This document shows positions 17,657 to 26,538 of a stretch of 64,000 bases of DNA, in pieces. The notes beneath the pieces were generated by a model. The model was given only the letters and a program-made list of their open reading frames with translations. It searched no databases and was not told where the DNA came from. The stretch spans positions 23,986 through 87,985 of the forward strand of contig NZ_AUDE01000024.1 in assembly GCF_000425305.1 (NCBI RefSeq). Direction: 5' to 3'. A program made the position numbers and the translations under genes. Source of the stretch: Psychroserpens burtonensis DSM 12212 (GTDB lineage: Bacteria > Bacteroidota > Bacteroidia > Flavobacteriales > Flavobacteriaceae). How positions within the stretch are numbered: the first letter of the stretch is position 1; every line of letters starts with the position of its first letter.

Positions 17657-18271
17657 ATGTTTTTTCAAGTCATAGATATTTTAGGAACTATTGCCTTTGC
17701 TATTTCGGGAGTATTGGTGGCTCTTGATAAAAAAATGGATCCTTTTGGTGTACTCATTATTGCATTTGTAACTGCGGTAGGAGGTGGGACGTTACGTGAT
17801 GTTATGATTGGGATTAATCCTGTGTCATGGATGACTAATATGACCTACGTGTATGTGATTTTTGGTTCAACCGTATTTGCAATTTTACTTCGGAATAAAA
17901 TCAACTACCTAAGAACGTCTCTCTTTTTGTTTGATACTATTGGGATTGGATTATACACGGTTGTTGGCATAGAAAAAGGATTAGTTGCAGGTTTACATCC
18001 CATTATTTGTATTGCACTTGGAACAATGACAGCTTGCTTTGGTGGTGTGATTCGTGATATTTTATGTAATGAGATTCCAGTGATTTTTAGAAAAGAAGTC
18101 TATGCGACCGCGTGTATTCTCGGAGGTCTAACGTACTTTTCACTTCGTCTATTTATGGCAAATACTAACTTGATATTTATAATTGCGATAATAGTTGTGA
18201 TTGTAATACGACTTATTGCGGTTAAGTTTAAAGTGAGTTTACCTAGTTTGTATAAAAAGGAACAGGTCTAA
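17657..18271 (+). CDS. TRIC-like cation channel family protein (UPF0126)
   Basis: A 204-residue protein made of two similar halves of about three membrane helices. The Gly-rich motifs VTAVGGGTLRDVMIG (about 40-54) and TACFGGVIRDILCNEIP repeat at equivalent places, which is diagnostic of the UPF0126/YicG family now grouped with trimeric intracellular cation channels. It is an inner-membrane protein, possibly moving potassium, amino acids or other small solutes. It is convergent with the following gene, and the stop codons abut. Confidence 0.9.
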   Translation: MFFQVIDILGTIAFAISGVLVALDKKMDPFGVLIIAFVTAVGGGTLRDVMIGINPVSWMTNMTYVYVIFGSTVFAILLRNKINYLRTSLFLFDTIGIGLYTVVGIEKGLVAGLHPIICIALGTMTACFGGVIRDILCNEIPVIFRKEVYATACILGGLTYFSLRLFMANTNLIFIIAIIVVIVIRLIAVKFKVSLPSLYKKEQV

Positions 18272-18721
18272 TTACTTGACGTAATAAATCTTATTCGTTA
18301 TTTTCCATGCTCCATTAATGTTATGTAGAGATAAAATATCAATATACGTGACATCTCCAACCTTCATACTCATTTTAGCAGTGGCGATGTTGCCAGCTTC
18401 GATATCTATATTTAAGATATGAAGCGCACAGTTATTTAACTCACTCTCAGGTAATTTTTCTCTGTTTCCCCATTCTGGGATTAAATCCTTAAAGTAAACA
18501 TTCTTGTATCCTTTAGAACTGTTTTTGTTATCAACAGGTACTTTCATAGTTTCATATTCGGTATCAAAAGCTGTATTGAGTTTATCGATATCTCGTTCTA
18601 TATAGCCATTATAATAATTTTGAATGGTAGTTGTTATAAGTGTGAGATTATCAGTTTTACTTTGTGAAATTATTGGTAATGAAATGGTTAATATTATGAC
18701 GAGTAGCAGTGTTTTAATCAT
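18272..18721 (-). CDS. Secreted NTF2-like / SnoaL-like protein
   Basis: A 149-residue protein with a signal peptide (about 1-20, SLPIISQSK). The alpha+beta domain begins TTIQNYYNGYIERDIDKLNTAFD and ends SLHNINGAWKITNKIYYVK, typical of NTF2-like lumazine-binding/DUF4440 proteins. They are small ligand-binding domains or enzymes; no catalytic residues can be assigned here. It is followed on the same strand, upstream, by a group of damaged secreted-protein genes. Confidence 0.75.
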   Translation of the reverse strand: MIKTLLLVIILTISLPIISQSKTDNLTLITTTIQNYYNGYIERDIDKLNTAFDTEYETMKVPVDNKNSSKGYKNVYFKDLIPEWGNREKLPESELNNCALHILNIDIEAGNIATAKMSMKVGDVTYIDILSLHNINGAWKITNKIYYVK

Positions 18722-18733
18722 AGTGACATTAAT

Positions 18734-19392
18734 TTATAAATTTTGATTGGTCAAATGGACTATTTCATAATAGAAAAGCATAGCAATAACAACTTTGTTT
18801 AAATTATTTTCTAGGTCTTTAACGGTGATGCTATTCGCTACAGATTTTGAAGTCAGGCCGTAACTTAAGCTAGGTCCTTTGATTTGTGTGTCTATAACGT
18901 CCTTCAAGCTATTATGAATGGTATTGTTTAATGAGAGGCATTTTATGAAATTGCCTGTTGGGTTTATACACAGATAATCTACTCTAGGAATATCAATATT
19001 AGTACTCGTTTTTTAGGTTTAAATTCAATGATCAAACTTTCTGTATTTCGTTCCTTATAATTCTTCAATTTTGATATCCAAATTTTATCAAAAGTTCCTG
19101 AGGCTTTCAAATCATCCAAAATGGTTTTTGAATCAGAATCTAATATGAAATCTGGATTGAGGTTCATGGCACTGAAATCCTCCAGAAATCTTAAATAGTT
19201 TTGGTTAGTGTTTTTTGAACTATAGGTTTCCATAAGTTTACGTTCAAATTGAGCAGTAGCTTTGTTTAATTGATTAATATCTTCTGTGGTTAAACAATCT
19301 TGTAATGTTTCTGTAAAATTAACCTTGGGGTTTGATTGGCATGACTGTAATATGACAATTGATACGATTAAAGTGAGAAGAGTTAATTTCAT
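18734..19392 (-). pseudogene. Lipoprotein gene frameshifted in a homopolymer
   Basis: The intact-looking part (18979-19392) encodes a lipoprotein signal (VILQSC, Cys18) and 137 residues ending RVLILIFLE. One frame over, an open frame continues without interruption for about 90 codons (TNIDIPRVDYLCINPTGNF onward) to a stop at 18734-18736. The two frames meet at a run of six T on the plus strand (19009-19014). The whole length, 659 nt, is one base short of 220 codons. The family is not recognised. This could be decay, a phase-variable tract or a sequencing error. Confidence 0.75.
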
Positions 19393-19423
19393 GTTTTAAA
19401 TAGAGAACGTTAATTCAAAGAAT

Positions 19424-19891
19424 TTATAAGCGTCTAATTTTTTTTCTAAACTCCTTTTCTGATAATTCAAGATATTCTTCTAAAGTAGAATTGTTATAGC
19501 TAGAATCTAACTCAACGATATTTTTATAGTATTTAAGCACACTTAATAGAGCAGAATAAGCAGATTCATTTTCATTTAGATTGGTATTTATCTGATTGTC
19601 AAACTGACTTAGACTATAAATCATTGTGATGCTCTTAAAGAATTTGTCATTTGGACATCTATCCATAAATTCGCTAATACCTTTAACTCGCATCTCTAAA
19701 TTTGGATGATTAAGCGCTTGCCATTTAAAAATAGCGACAGATTTTTCAGTAAAAATAGAATCTGATTCAATTTTGGGGTTTTCAATGAGCCATTTTAAGT
19801 TTTTAGAAGACTCTGAGTCTGATGTTATTTGTCCAAAAGAATGGGTAAATGAAAAGAGTGTTAAAGTTAAAGTGAATAGCGTTTTTTTTAT
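19424..19891 (-). CDS. Secreted hypothetical protein with ATA in the start position
   Basis: The open frame runs 156 codons. ATG first appears at codon 67 (19693), but the frame before it encodes a perfect signal peptide, KKTLFTLTLTLFSFTHSFGQ, followed by a polar helical domain. The codon in the start position is ATA at 19889-19891, just after an in-frame TAA and just before AAAAAAAC. There is no ATG, GTG or TTG between. Either ATG mutated to ATA or initiation occurs at ATA. The mature protein is helical and Ser/Lys-rich, of unknown family. The same ATA-AAA-AAA pattern is seen at the RluA gene (38832). Confidence 0.65.
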   Translation of the reverse strand: MKKTLFTLTLTLFSFTHSFGQITSDSESSKNLKWLIENPKIESDSIFTEKSVAIFKWQALNHPNLEMRVKGISEFMDRCPNDKFFKSITMIYSLSQFDNQINTNLNENESAYSALLSVLKYYKNIVELDSSYNNSTLEEYLELSEKEFRKKIRRL

Positions 19892-19937
19892 TTAATAGTG
19901 TTTTTAATTAGGTGCTCATGATGAACTTGAATTAGCT

Positions 19938-21599
19938 TTACTTCTGTTTTAAAAACCAAACGTTTCTCGCTCTACCATTAGATATTCTAATACCTGTAAT
20001 TATATTTTTAGTATCACGAACAACATCTATTGATCCAAAATTCACAATGTTTAAGGCATCTTTACCTAAAATTTCTAATGGGAAATCTCCATGTCTTCCA
20101 TGATGGCCGATTAATGTATCTTCTTTTAGAATGATGTCTAATGTACTTTCAAGTTCTGGGCTATAAAAACGCCCTATATAATCGTCTATATTAATACGAG
20201 CCAAATTTGCCAAAGTATATCTTTTAGCCTCGGTTTTACTCCCGTTTTGATAGATTGAGAGTACTTGAGTTTCGTTGTCTTTTAATTCTGAAAACACCAA
20301 TTGAATAGCATCGACTTTTGGCATTTGATAGGTGTTATTATTCGTGTTGTACATATTGTATTCAGACTTATTCCATTCTTGTAACACATGTAATGAGTCA
20401 TTTTTAATACTAATATTGAGAATAACACCCGATTGGATTTCATATTTGCCAGTAAGTTGCTCTAGCGTATATGAAATATCATTATTTGGAATCTTTGGTT
20501 TTGTGATTTCGGTAGTTACATTGGGTTTGGTTTTAAGAATAATATGAGCAATATTTCGCTCTATACTTGATGGATTTGTTGAGGAGTAATTAGTTAATAC
20601 AGCAATGCATAGTTGCTCCTCGGGATAGGTACTTGAATAGGCCCTAAAACCTCCAATAGCGCCTCCATGTTGAATCCTTTTATGACCTCTTACCTCGTCA
20701 GTGCTAACGCCAAAGGCATACGCATTTTCGCTGCCATCGTTAAGTGGGTCTGTCGTCTGTAGCATTTCAAAAGCCGAACTCCAACTAGTGGAAGGCGTAT
20801 TGAAGTTCTGTAGCCAAGTCAATAGATCTCCTGTAGTGGAGTGTACATTTCCAGAACCAACATATCCCCAATATTCTACCGCTCTAAAAAAATCATTATT
20901 TGCACCATAATAAGAAGTGGCATTATTTGGAACAATGCGGTCATACCTATCTTCGACATAGGTGTTTACCATTCCTAAAGGTTTAAAAATATTAGAGATC
21001 ATCCATTGGGGGAATTTTTCTTTAGTGACACTTTCTATAATATTCACCATGAGCATATACCCTGTATTGCAATACAAAAATTCATCTCCTGGAATAAAAT
21101 TTAATTCCTTCTGTTTGAGCATAAATCGATATAAATCTTCATTTGTTCTAGAGTCATCATCTCGCCAACCAGCCAAACCAAGCATGGCGTGTAAACTACG
21201 CATACCACTTGTGTGATGCAGCATATGGCGTATGGTAATGACGTGTCCAAAATCTGGCATATCGGGTAGGTATTTACGTATGTCGTCATCAACTGACAAT
21301 AATCCTCTCTCATGGAGTAATACAATTCCCATAGCTGTAAATTGCTTAGAGACTGAACCTGTATTAAATATAGTTTTGGTTGTGTTAGGGACTTGATATT
21401 CTATACTCGCCAGTCCAAATGCTTTTGAGTAGATTATTTTCCCATTTTGCATAATCCCAATAGCGCCACCAGGATGATTTGCATCATTCCATGATTTAAA
21501 TAAACTATCAATTTTTTGGGATTGAAGTTCACTCAACTGAGCATGTACAGGAATTAAACTAAAACAAATTAGTATAAGAAATAAGTATTTTTGCATCAT
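19938..21599 (-). CDS. Secreted serine hydrolase, beta-lactamase class C / PBP4-like family
   Basis: A 553-residue protein with a signal peptide (cleavage near PVHAQ, residue 21). The catalytic triad motifs are present: SVSK (82-85, nucleophile Ser82), YCN (176-178) and HGG (311-313, replacing KTG). A C-terminal beta-rich lipocalin-like extension of about 170 residues follows, as in many Bacteroidota members. These enzymes are D-aminopeptidase, esterase or DD-peptidase-like; resistance activity is unlikely to be the main role. It is intact although neighbours on both sides are degraded. Confidence 0.9.
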   Translation of the reverse strand: MMQKYLFLILICFSLIPVHAQLSELQSQKIDSLFKSWNDANHPGGAIGIMQNGKIIYSKAFGLASIEYQVPNTTKTIFNTGSVSKQFTAMGIVLLHERGLLSVDDDIRKYLPDMPDFGHVITIRHMLHHTSGMRSLHAMLGLAGWRDDDSRTNEDLYRFMLKQKELNFIPGDEFLYCNTGYMLMVNIIESVTKEKFPQWMISNIFKPLGMVNTYVEDRYDRIVPNNATSYYGANNDFFRAVEYWGYVGSGNVHSTTGDLLTWLQNFNTPSTSWSSAFEMLQTTDPLNDGSENAYAFGVSTDEVRGHKRIQHGGAIGGFRAYSSTYPEEQLCIAVLTNYSSTNPSSIERNIAHIILKTKPNVTTEITKPKIPNNDISYTLEQLTGKYEIQSGVILNISIKNDSLHVLQEWNKSEYNMYNTNNNTYQMPKVDAIQLVFSELKDNETQVLSIYQNGSKTEAKRYTLANLARINIDDYIGRFYSPELESTLDIILKEDTLIGHHGRHGDFPLEILGKDALNIVNFGSIDVVRDTKNIITGIRISNGRARNVWFLKQK

Positions 21600-21681
21600 G
21601 ACATTTTATTTTGATCTTAATGTTAGCGTCTATCCAAATCAATAGTGAATTCTTGTGTTTTATTTATAACGCCTATTTTGT

Positions 21682-21720
21682 GATAGTTACAGCTAAATTA
21701 GTAAAAGAAAAAGACCTAAA
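21682..21720. repeat. Dispersed intergenic repeat, copy B (short)
   Basis: CTAAATTAGTAAAAGAAAA followed by GACCTAAA matches the core of the repeats at 5283-5345 and 35098-35165. It lies about 85 bp upstream of the serine hydrolase start. Only the core is preserved. Confidence 0.4.
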
Positions 21721-21738
21721 GTCAATTCTAAATGAATT

Positions 21739-22349
21739 TTACTCATATAGTTTTGGTTCATTAATCCCGCTTTTTATAAAGCCTTCTCTGTCCATTTTAA
21801 AATGATTTTTAGTCATACCGTTATAGTCCTTTTTATAAGGGAGTAGATTAAATTCAAGTCTTAGTTGTTTTCTTTGGGATAAATCTATTAAACCCTTTTT
21901 TAGAACCGCTTGTGCCTAATCGTTATAAGTCACTTGTGCTCTAAAACGTTGCCGTTTGTTGAAATTGACATTCACGCGATATACAAGCATTTCTTATTGA
22001 AACGCAACATCATTATCAGTATGTTGAATTGAGATGTAAAAATTTGAAGACCTGCGTGTTCCAACTTCTTTATATTCTAAATAGCTATATTTTTTGTAAA
22101 GCTGTTTAATTTTATCTTGATTAATCAACCCAATACGATCTCTTTTACTTTCGAAAACCGCCCATACTTTTTCAAACCCGTGAGCTTTTATGAGTCTTTG
22201 AGTGGGCACTTCTGCATAGTGTTAGTCTAAGGTAAGAATAGCATCAAATTGAGTACTTATTTCCTTTTTATTTACTTCGGAAATGTACTCTGATTTACAA
22301 TTAATAAGTAAAAAAAAGACAGGATTAGAAGGGTGATTATAATGCTCAT
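21739..22349 (-). pseudogene. Decayed lipoprotein gene: one frameshift and three in-frame stops
   Basis: From an ATG at 22349 the frame encodes MSIIITLLILS. It must shift at a run of eight A on the plus strand (22310-22317) to continue into LLINCKSEY, a lipobox-like Cys. From there one frame runs to a terminal stop at 21739-21741, interrupted by TAA at 22222-22224, TAA at 21994-21996 and TAG at 21916-21918. The text between stops is protein-like throughout (KAHGFEKVWAVFESKRDR, YRVNVNFNKRQRF). I do not recognise the family. It is clearly a pseudogene. Confidence 0.8.
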
Positions 22350-22365
22350 GTTTTTTTAAATTAAT

Positions 22366-22421
22366 AGAGCATAGAGCACAGAGCACAGAGCACAGAACAC
22401 AGAGCACAGAACACAGAACAC
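22366..22421. repeat. Heptamer tandem array, 8 copies of AGAGCAC/AGAACAC
   Basis: Eight consecutive 7-bp units (AGAGCAT, then AGAGCAC or AGAACAC) end at 22421, directly against the stop codon of the M3 peptidase gene (22422). The only variants are G/A at position 4 and one final T. Being in the 3' flank it could vary in copy number without changing the protein. Confidence 0.95.
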
Positions 22422-24593
22422 TTATTTTACAGGAACAGGAAATCCGCGATCTATCATCAACGCTTCAATCTGAGCATCACGACCTCTAAATAGGCGATAG
22501 GCTTCCGCAGGATCCATAGAGTTTCTAGGTGCAAATAAATACTTCACAAGTTTATCTGCTACCGCCTTGTCGTAAAAACCACCTGGAGCTTCTTTAAACG
22601 CTTCGGAAGCATCACTTGTTAAGACATCTGCCCACATGTAACCGTAATATGCAGTAGCATAGCCTTCACCAGAAAACACATGACCAAATTGTGGTGTTCT
22701 ATGACGCATTGGTAATTCGTTTGGCATGTTTAATTCAGCTAACGTTTCACGTTCAAATTTGTCAATATCGATATTTGTTGGATCGGCTAAATGTAATTTC
22801 ATATCCATTAATGCAGATGCTAGATATTCTGTAGTCTCAAAACCTTGATTAAATGTTGACGCTTTTTTGATTTTCTCTACTAATGATGCCGGAATTGGCT
22901 CACCAGTTTCATGATGCACTAAAAACTGATTAATCACTTCATCTGTAGATAACCAACGTTCTAATAATTGTGATTGGAACTCTGTATAATCTCTTACTCC
23001 ACTATTTAAAGTTGGATACTTCACGTTACTAGAAAAGAAATGTAGTGCATGACCAAATTCATGAAAAAATGTTGTCGCATCATCCCAGGATACTAAAACA
23101 GATTCTCCAGGAGCTGGCTTTACAAAATTAGAATTGTTAGAAGCTAAGACATTAGTTTCGCCTTTGTAAGACGTGTAACTTCTATACGTTGTTGCCCAAG
23201 CACCAGACCGCTTACCTTCGCGAGCGTAAGGGTCTAAATACCAAAGACCAATATGTTTTCCAGAATCTTTATCTGTGACTTCCCAAACAGTAACATCTTC
23301 ATGAAATACAGGTACTTTCCCTTCTTCGACTGGTGTGAATTTATAATTAAACAGACGACCAGCCACATAAAACATAGCATCGGTTAATTTATCTAATTGT
23401 AAATATTGCTTCACTTCGTCGCTATCCAAATCATATTTTTTCTGACGTACTTTTTCAGCATAATAACGATAATCCCAGGGCTTAATTTTGAGCCTATCTC
23501 CACTAGTATTGGCAACCGTTTGCATATCTGCAACTTCTTCGTTCACACGAGCAATAGCAGCTGGCCAAACAGCCATCATTAAATCCATGGCACGCTCTGG
23601 TGTTTTAGCCATACGATCTTGGAGTCTCCACTGTGCATAGTTGTCATAACCCATTAGGCCAACGCGTTCTTTACGCAGTTTTAAAATGGCTGTAATAATG
23701 GCATTGTTGTCGTAATCATCTGCATTATCACCTCGTGAGTAGTAGTTGGTCCAAACGATTTTTCTCAGTTTTCTTTCTGTTGAATAGGTTAAGAAAGGAT
23801 CCATTGATGATCGCGAATTCGTAATCGCATATGTACCATCTTCTCCTTTGTCTATTGCTATTTTTGCCGCAGATTTAATAAAAGATTCAGACAATCCACC
23901 TAACTGATTTTTATTCAAATACGTGACGTAGTTTTCTTCGTCGTGTAATACGTTGTTAGAAAAATCAGTGTATAAAGAAGATAATTCTTTGTTGATAGCT
24001 GCATAGCGTGTTTTTTGTTCAGCGTTTAGATTAGCGCCATTCATTTCAAATCCTTTGTATGTTAAATCAACTACACGTTGCTGATCTGCTGGTAAAGGAT
24101 TGTTTTGAGACGCATTATAAACAGCTTGGACACGTTGAAATAATTTTTCGTTTTGGGATATTTTAGAGTTGTAGTCTGATAATTTAGGTGCCAATTCACC
24201 TTGAATATTTCTAAACTCTGGAGATGACATATTGCTACTTAAGATACCGTAATAGGTAAACACATGATTAAGTGTATTTGCAGAAGCCTCTAAAGGCACG
24301 ATTGTATTCTCAAAGGTAGCTGCTTCTGCGTTGTTTAAAATGGTTTCAATGTCTTTAAGACCGAGTTCCATTCCCGTTTCCACAGCGTCTTTAACATCTG
24401 CAATAGTCATTTTGTCAAATGCAGGAAGTCCTTGATATGGGCCTTTCCATTTTTGGAGTAATACATTATCGGTATCGTTCATAACTATTTTTTCTTCGAA
24501 ATTTTTATCGTCCTTACACGTAGAAAACAGAACGATACTGAATATAAATGCAGCTTTTAGGGGTTTTGAGATCATTATATTTTTGTATTGCAT
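22422..24593 (-). CDS. M3 family metallopeptidase (peptidyl-dipeptidase Dcp-like) lipoprotein
   Basis: A 723-residue protein, the usual length for Dcp/oligopeptidase A. The zinc motif HEFGH is at 511-515. LERWLSTDEV and the HVFSGEGYATAYYGYMW substrate-binding stretch follow. The N-terminus has a lipoprotein signal ending FSTC (Cys26), so this is an exported, lipid-anchored peptidase that trims small peptides, typical of Bacteroidota. The start could instead be the ATG seven codons in (24575), giving a tighter signal peptide. Heptamer tandem arrays flank the gene on both sides. Confidence 0.93.
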   Translation of the reverse strand: MQYKNIMISKPLKAAFIFSIVLFSTCKDDKNFEEKIVMNDTDNVLLQKWKGPYQGLPAFDKMTIADVKDAVETGMELGLKDIETILNNAEAATFENTIVPLEASANTLNHVFTYYGILSSNMSSPEFRNIQGELAPKLSDYNSKISQNEKLFQRVQAVYNASQNNPLPADQQRVVDLTYKGFEMNGANLNAEQKTRYAAINKELSSLYTDFSNNVLHDEENYVTYLNKNQLGGLSESFIKSAAKIAIDKGEDGTYAITNSRSSMDPFLTYSTERKLRKIVWTNYYSRGDNADDYDNNAIITAILKLRKERVGLMGYDNYAQWRLQDRMAKTPERAMDLMMAVWPAAIARVNEEVADMQTVANTSGDRLKIKPWDYRYYAEKVRQKKYDLDSDEVKQYLQLDKLTDAMFYVAGRLFNYKFTPVEEGKVPVFHEDVTVWEVTDKDSGKHIGLWYLDPYAREGKRSGAWATTYRSYTSYKGETNVLASNNSNFVKPAPGESVLVSWDDATTFFHEFGHALHFFSSNVKYPTLNSGVRDYTEFQSQLLERWLSTDEVINQFLVHHETGEPIPASLVEKIKKASTFNQGFETTEYLASALMDMKLHLADPTNIDIDKFERETLAELNMPNELPMRHRTPQFGHVFSGEGYATAYYGYMWADVLTSDASEAFKEAPGGFYDKAVADKLVKYLFAPRNSMDPAEAYRLFRGRDAQIEALMIDRGFPVPVK

Positions 24594-24650
24594 TAGTGAG
24601 TTTCAAGGTAGTTAAAAATGATGAACTGGGCTGTTTTGGAATTCTTAATT

Positions 24651-24720
24651 TATCAAATATCAAATATCAAATATCAAATATCAAATATCAGGTATTAGGT
24701 ATCAGTTATCAGGTATCAGG
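24651..24720. repeat. Heptamer tandem array, 10 copies of TATCAAA/TATCAGG
   Basis: Five exact TATCAAA units (24651-24685) are followed by five related units (TATCAGG, TATTAGG, TATCAGT, TATCAGG, TATCAGG). It starts about 57 bp upstream of the M3 peptidase start. The unit length, 7 bp, equals that of the array after the same gene, but the sequence differs. Confidence 0.95.
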
Positions 24721-24737
24721 TGTTTGCTTTTGGGTTT

Positions 24738-24944
24738 CTTACTGTTGGATATCAAACCCTCCTGATTTATCTGCGGTAAATCTGTCCTCCCTTCCAAAAG
24801 AAGGGAGGAGCTGGCTCAATCGCTATTTTTGACTTTTTAAAGAAGACAAAGTCAAATTATAAGCAAAATCTGGCTACTTCCTTCGGTTGAAGGGAGGACA
24901 ATTCAGCGAAGCTGAAGAGGAGGGTTTTTAGGAAAACAGTAAGA
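24738..24944. repeat. Large imperfect inverted-repeat element
   Basis: The two halves mirror each other. CTTACTGTT (about 24739) pairs with AACAGTAAG (about 24935). AAACCCTCCT (24754-24763) pairs with AGGAGGGTTT (24918-24927). TGTCCTCCCTTC (24783-24794) pairs with GAAGGGAGGACA (about 24889-24900). A nested TTTGACTTT/AAAGTCAAA is at the centre. The left half also has its own hairpin TCCTCCCTTC/GAAGGGAGGA. No coding capacity is seen, so it resembles a REP/MITE-like mobile or structural element. Confidence 0.8.
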
Positions 24945-25045
24945 TATTAAGTGTTTCCGAAGAAAAAAATCATTTGATTGTACGAAATAAGAAACAAGTA
25001 CGCCATATGAGTAAGCTTTGTGTCTCTGCACCTTTGCGATAAAAA

Positions 25046-25753
25046 TCAATCCAAAATCTCAACACGTCGTATGTATACATTTTTAAGAGGCCAGTCTGAA
25101 TCGTCTGTATCTACATTTGCAATTTTATCAGCGACATCTAAACCGCTAGTTACTTTTCCGAAGATGGTATAATCACCATCCAGCTCATGCACATCTCTTA
25201 GCATGATAAAAAACTCATAGGGTGACGCCAGTTTATACGGATTTTCAATATCACTACTAGGCATAGAAATGACACCTCGATCATGATGAAAACCACGTTT
25301 TGTATCTGTTGGTAATAAGTATTTGCCAATATAGCGTCGCTTGCGCATCACCTCTCTATTATCTGTACTACCACCTTGAATGATGTAATTTTCTATCACT
25401 CTGTAAAATTGAGTATCATTAAAATAGCCTTTTTTTGCTAGGTAAATAAAGTTAGAACGGTGAAACTTTGTTTCGTTAAACAGCAGGATGTCTATGTTGC
25501 CATAATCAGTCACAATGCGAACTTTATTCTCTTTATGTCTTTTGTCATATTCTAAAAAGAATTCCATCGCATTGTCCTTATTCAATAGGAATTCTTTTTG
25601 ATTATCCTCAGGGATTGTATCTGTTTTTAATGCTTTAGATTCCTTTTTTATCTGCGTAGAATCTATTGCTTGGGTAGGTGTTTTCTTTTGAGATTGTTTA
25701 TCTTCACAATTGAAAATCACCAAACACAATACTGTCATTATAAAAAACCTCAT
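25046..25753 (-). CDS. Cyclophilin-type peptidyl-prolyl isomerase lipoprotein
   Basis: A 235-residue protein with a lipoprotein signal (VIFNC, Cys16), a charged linker and a cyclophilin domain from about residue 78: VTDYGNIDILLF, FYRVIENYIIQGG, FFIMLRDVHELDGDYTIFGKV. The FYRVI-IIQGG segment carries the usual active-site Arg and Gln. It assists proline isomerisation during protein folding in the periplasm or at the outer membrane. The gene is divergent from the Nudix gene, with only 6 bp between the start codons, so their promoters overlap the coding regions. Confidence 0.92.
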   Translation of the reverse strand: MRFFIMTVLCLVIFNCEDKQSQKKTPTQAIDSTQIKKESKALKTDTIPEDNQKEFLLNKDNAMEFFLEYDKRHKENKVRIVTDYGNIDILLFNETKFHRSNFIYLAKKGYFNDTQFYRVIENYIIQGGSTDNREVMRKRRYIGKYLLPTDTKRGFHHDRGVISMPSSDIENPYKLASPYEFFIMLRDVHELDGDYTIFGKVTSGLDVADKIANVDTDDSDWPLKNVYIRRVEILD

Positions 25754-25759
25754 AAGGGA

Positions 25760-26398
25760 ATGAATTTTGAAACGTTCATAAAATCTGCTTCAAAAATAAA
25801 AAATCTAAATCTTCCAGGAGAAGACTCTCAATTTAAAATGTCACCACCTTTTAGAAGAGACCTTATAGATGAGAATAGGGAGAAGATGAAATATGCCAGA
25901 AAAGCAGGAGTTATGGCATTATTTTATCCAAATGACGCAGGAGAAACATATCTTATACTTATTTTAAGAAAGACGTATAAAGGCGTACATTCTTCTCAAG
26001 TAGGTTTTCCAGGAGGAAAATATGAAGACGACGATCCAGATTTAGAATATACTGCGTTACGTGAAACTTATGAGGAGGTTGGTGTGCCAATTACAGATAT
26101 GAAAGTACTGAAGGCGCTGACTAAGCTGTACATTCCGCCAAGCAATTTCACAGTGTCTCCTTACATAGCAATAACACAACAAACACCACAGTTTATAAAG
26201 CAAGATGAAGAGGTTGAAGATTTGATAGAAGTCTCTTTGTCTCATTTTTTAGATGATAATAGGAGCGACGTAAATGTGATGACCTCAATGAATAAAGAAT
26301 TAGAAGTTCCTGCATTTACACTCAACGGTCATATCGTTTGGGGAGCAACAGCTATGATGCTGAGTGAATTAAAAGACTTGTTAAAAATGGTACTATAA
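25760..26398 (+). CDS. Nudix hydrolase, CoA pyrophosphatase-like
   Basis: A 212-residue cytoplasmic enzyme starting at ATG 25760 (MNFETFIKSA). The Nudix box is complete: GGKYEDDDPDLEYTALRETYEEVG, with the REx2EExG core, preceded by SSQVGFPGG, the signature of the NudL/YeaB CoA diphosphatase group. Such enzymes cleave CoA to phosphopantetheine and adenosine 3',5'-bisphosphate. It is probably housekeeping; only 6 bp separate its start from the divergent cyclophilin gene. Confidence 0.92.
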   Translation: MNFETFIKSASKIKNLNLPGEDSQFKMSPPFRRDLIDENREKMKYARKAGVMALFYPNDAGETYLILILRKTYKGVHSSQVGFPGGKYEDDDPDLEYTALRETYEEVGVPITDMKVLKALTKLYIPPSNFTVSPYIAITQQTPQFIKQDEEVEDLIEVSLSHFLDDNRSDVNVMTSMNKELEVPAFTLNGHIVWGATAMMLSELKDLLKMVL

Positions 26399-26538
26399 AA
26401 TATAGTTTTTTGTAATTTTGCTTTTGAAATTTTTAGTAATTTTTATTTGCAGTGAAAATTAAATTTAAATAGTAATTTTTAACTAATTGAAACGAATGAA
26501 TGCATGATTTCAATTGGATTACTAATCAAAAATAATTA

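Noticed and set aside
22366..24720. Heptamer arrays considered as CRISPR
   Set aside because: Units are contiguous 7-mers with no spacers; no cas genes are present.
24548..24832. 94-codon frame on the plus strand over the TATCAAA array
   Set aside because: The peptide is mostly a translation of the heptamer repeat and overlaps the M3 peptidase start.
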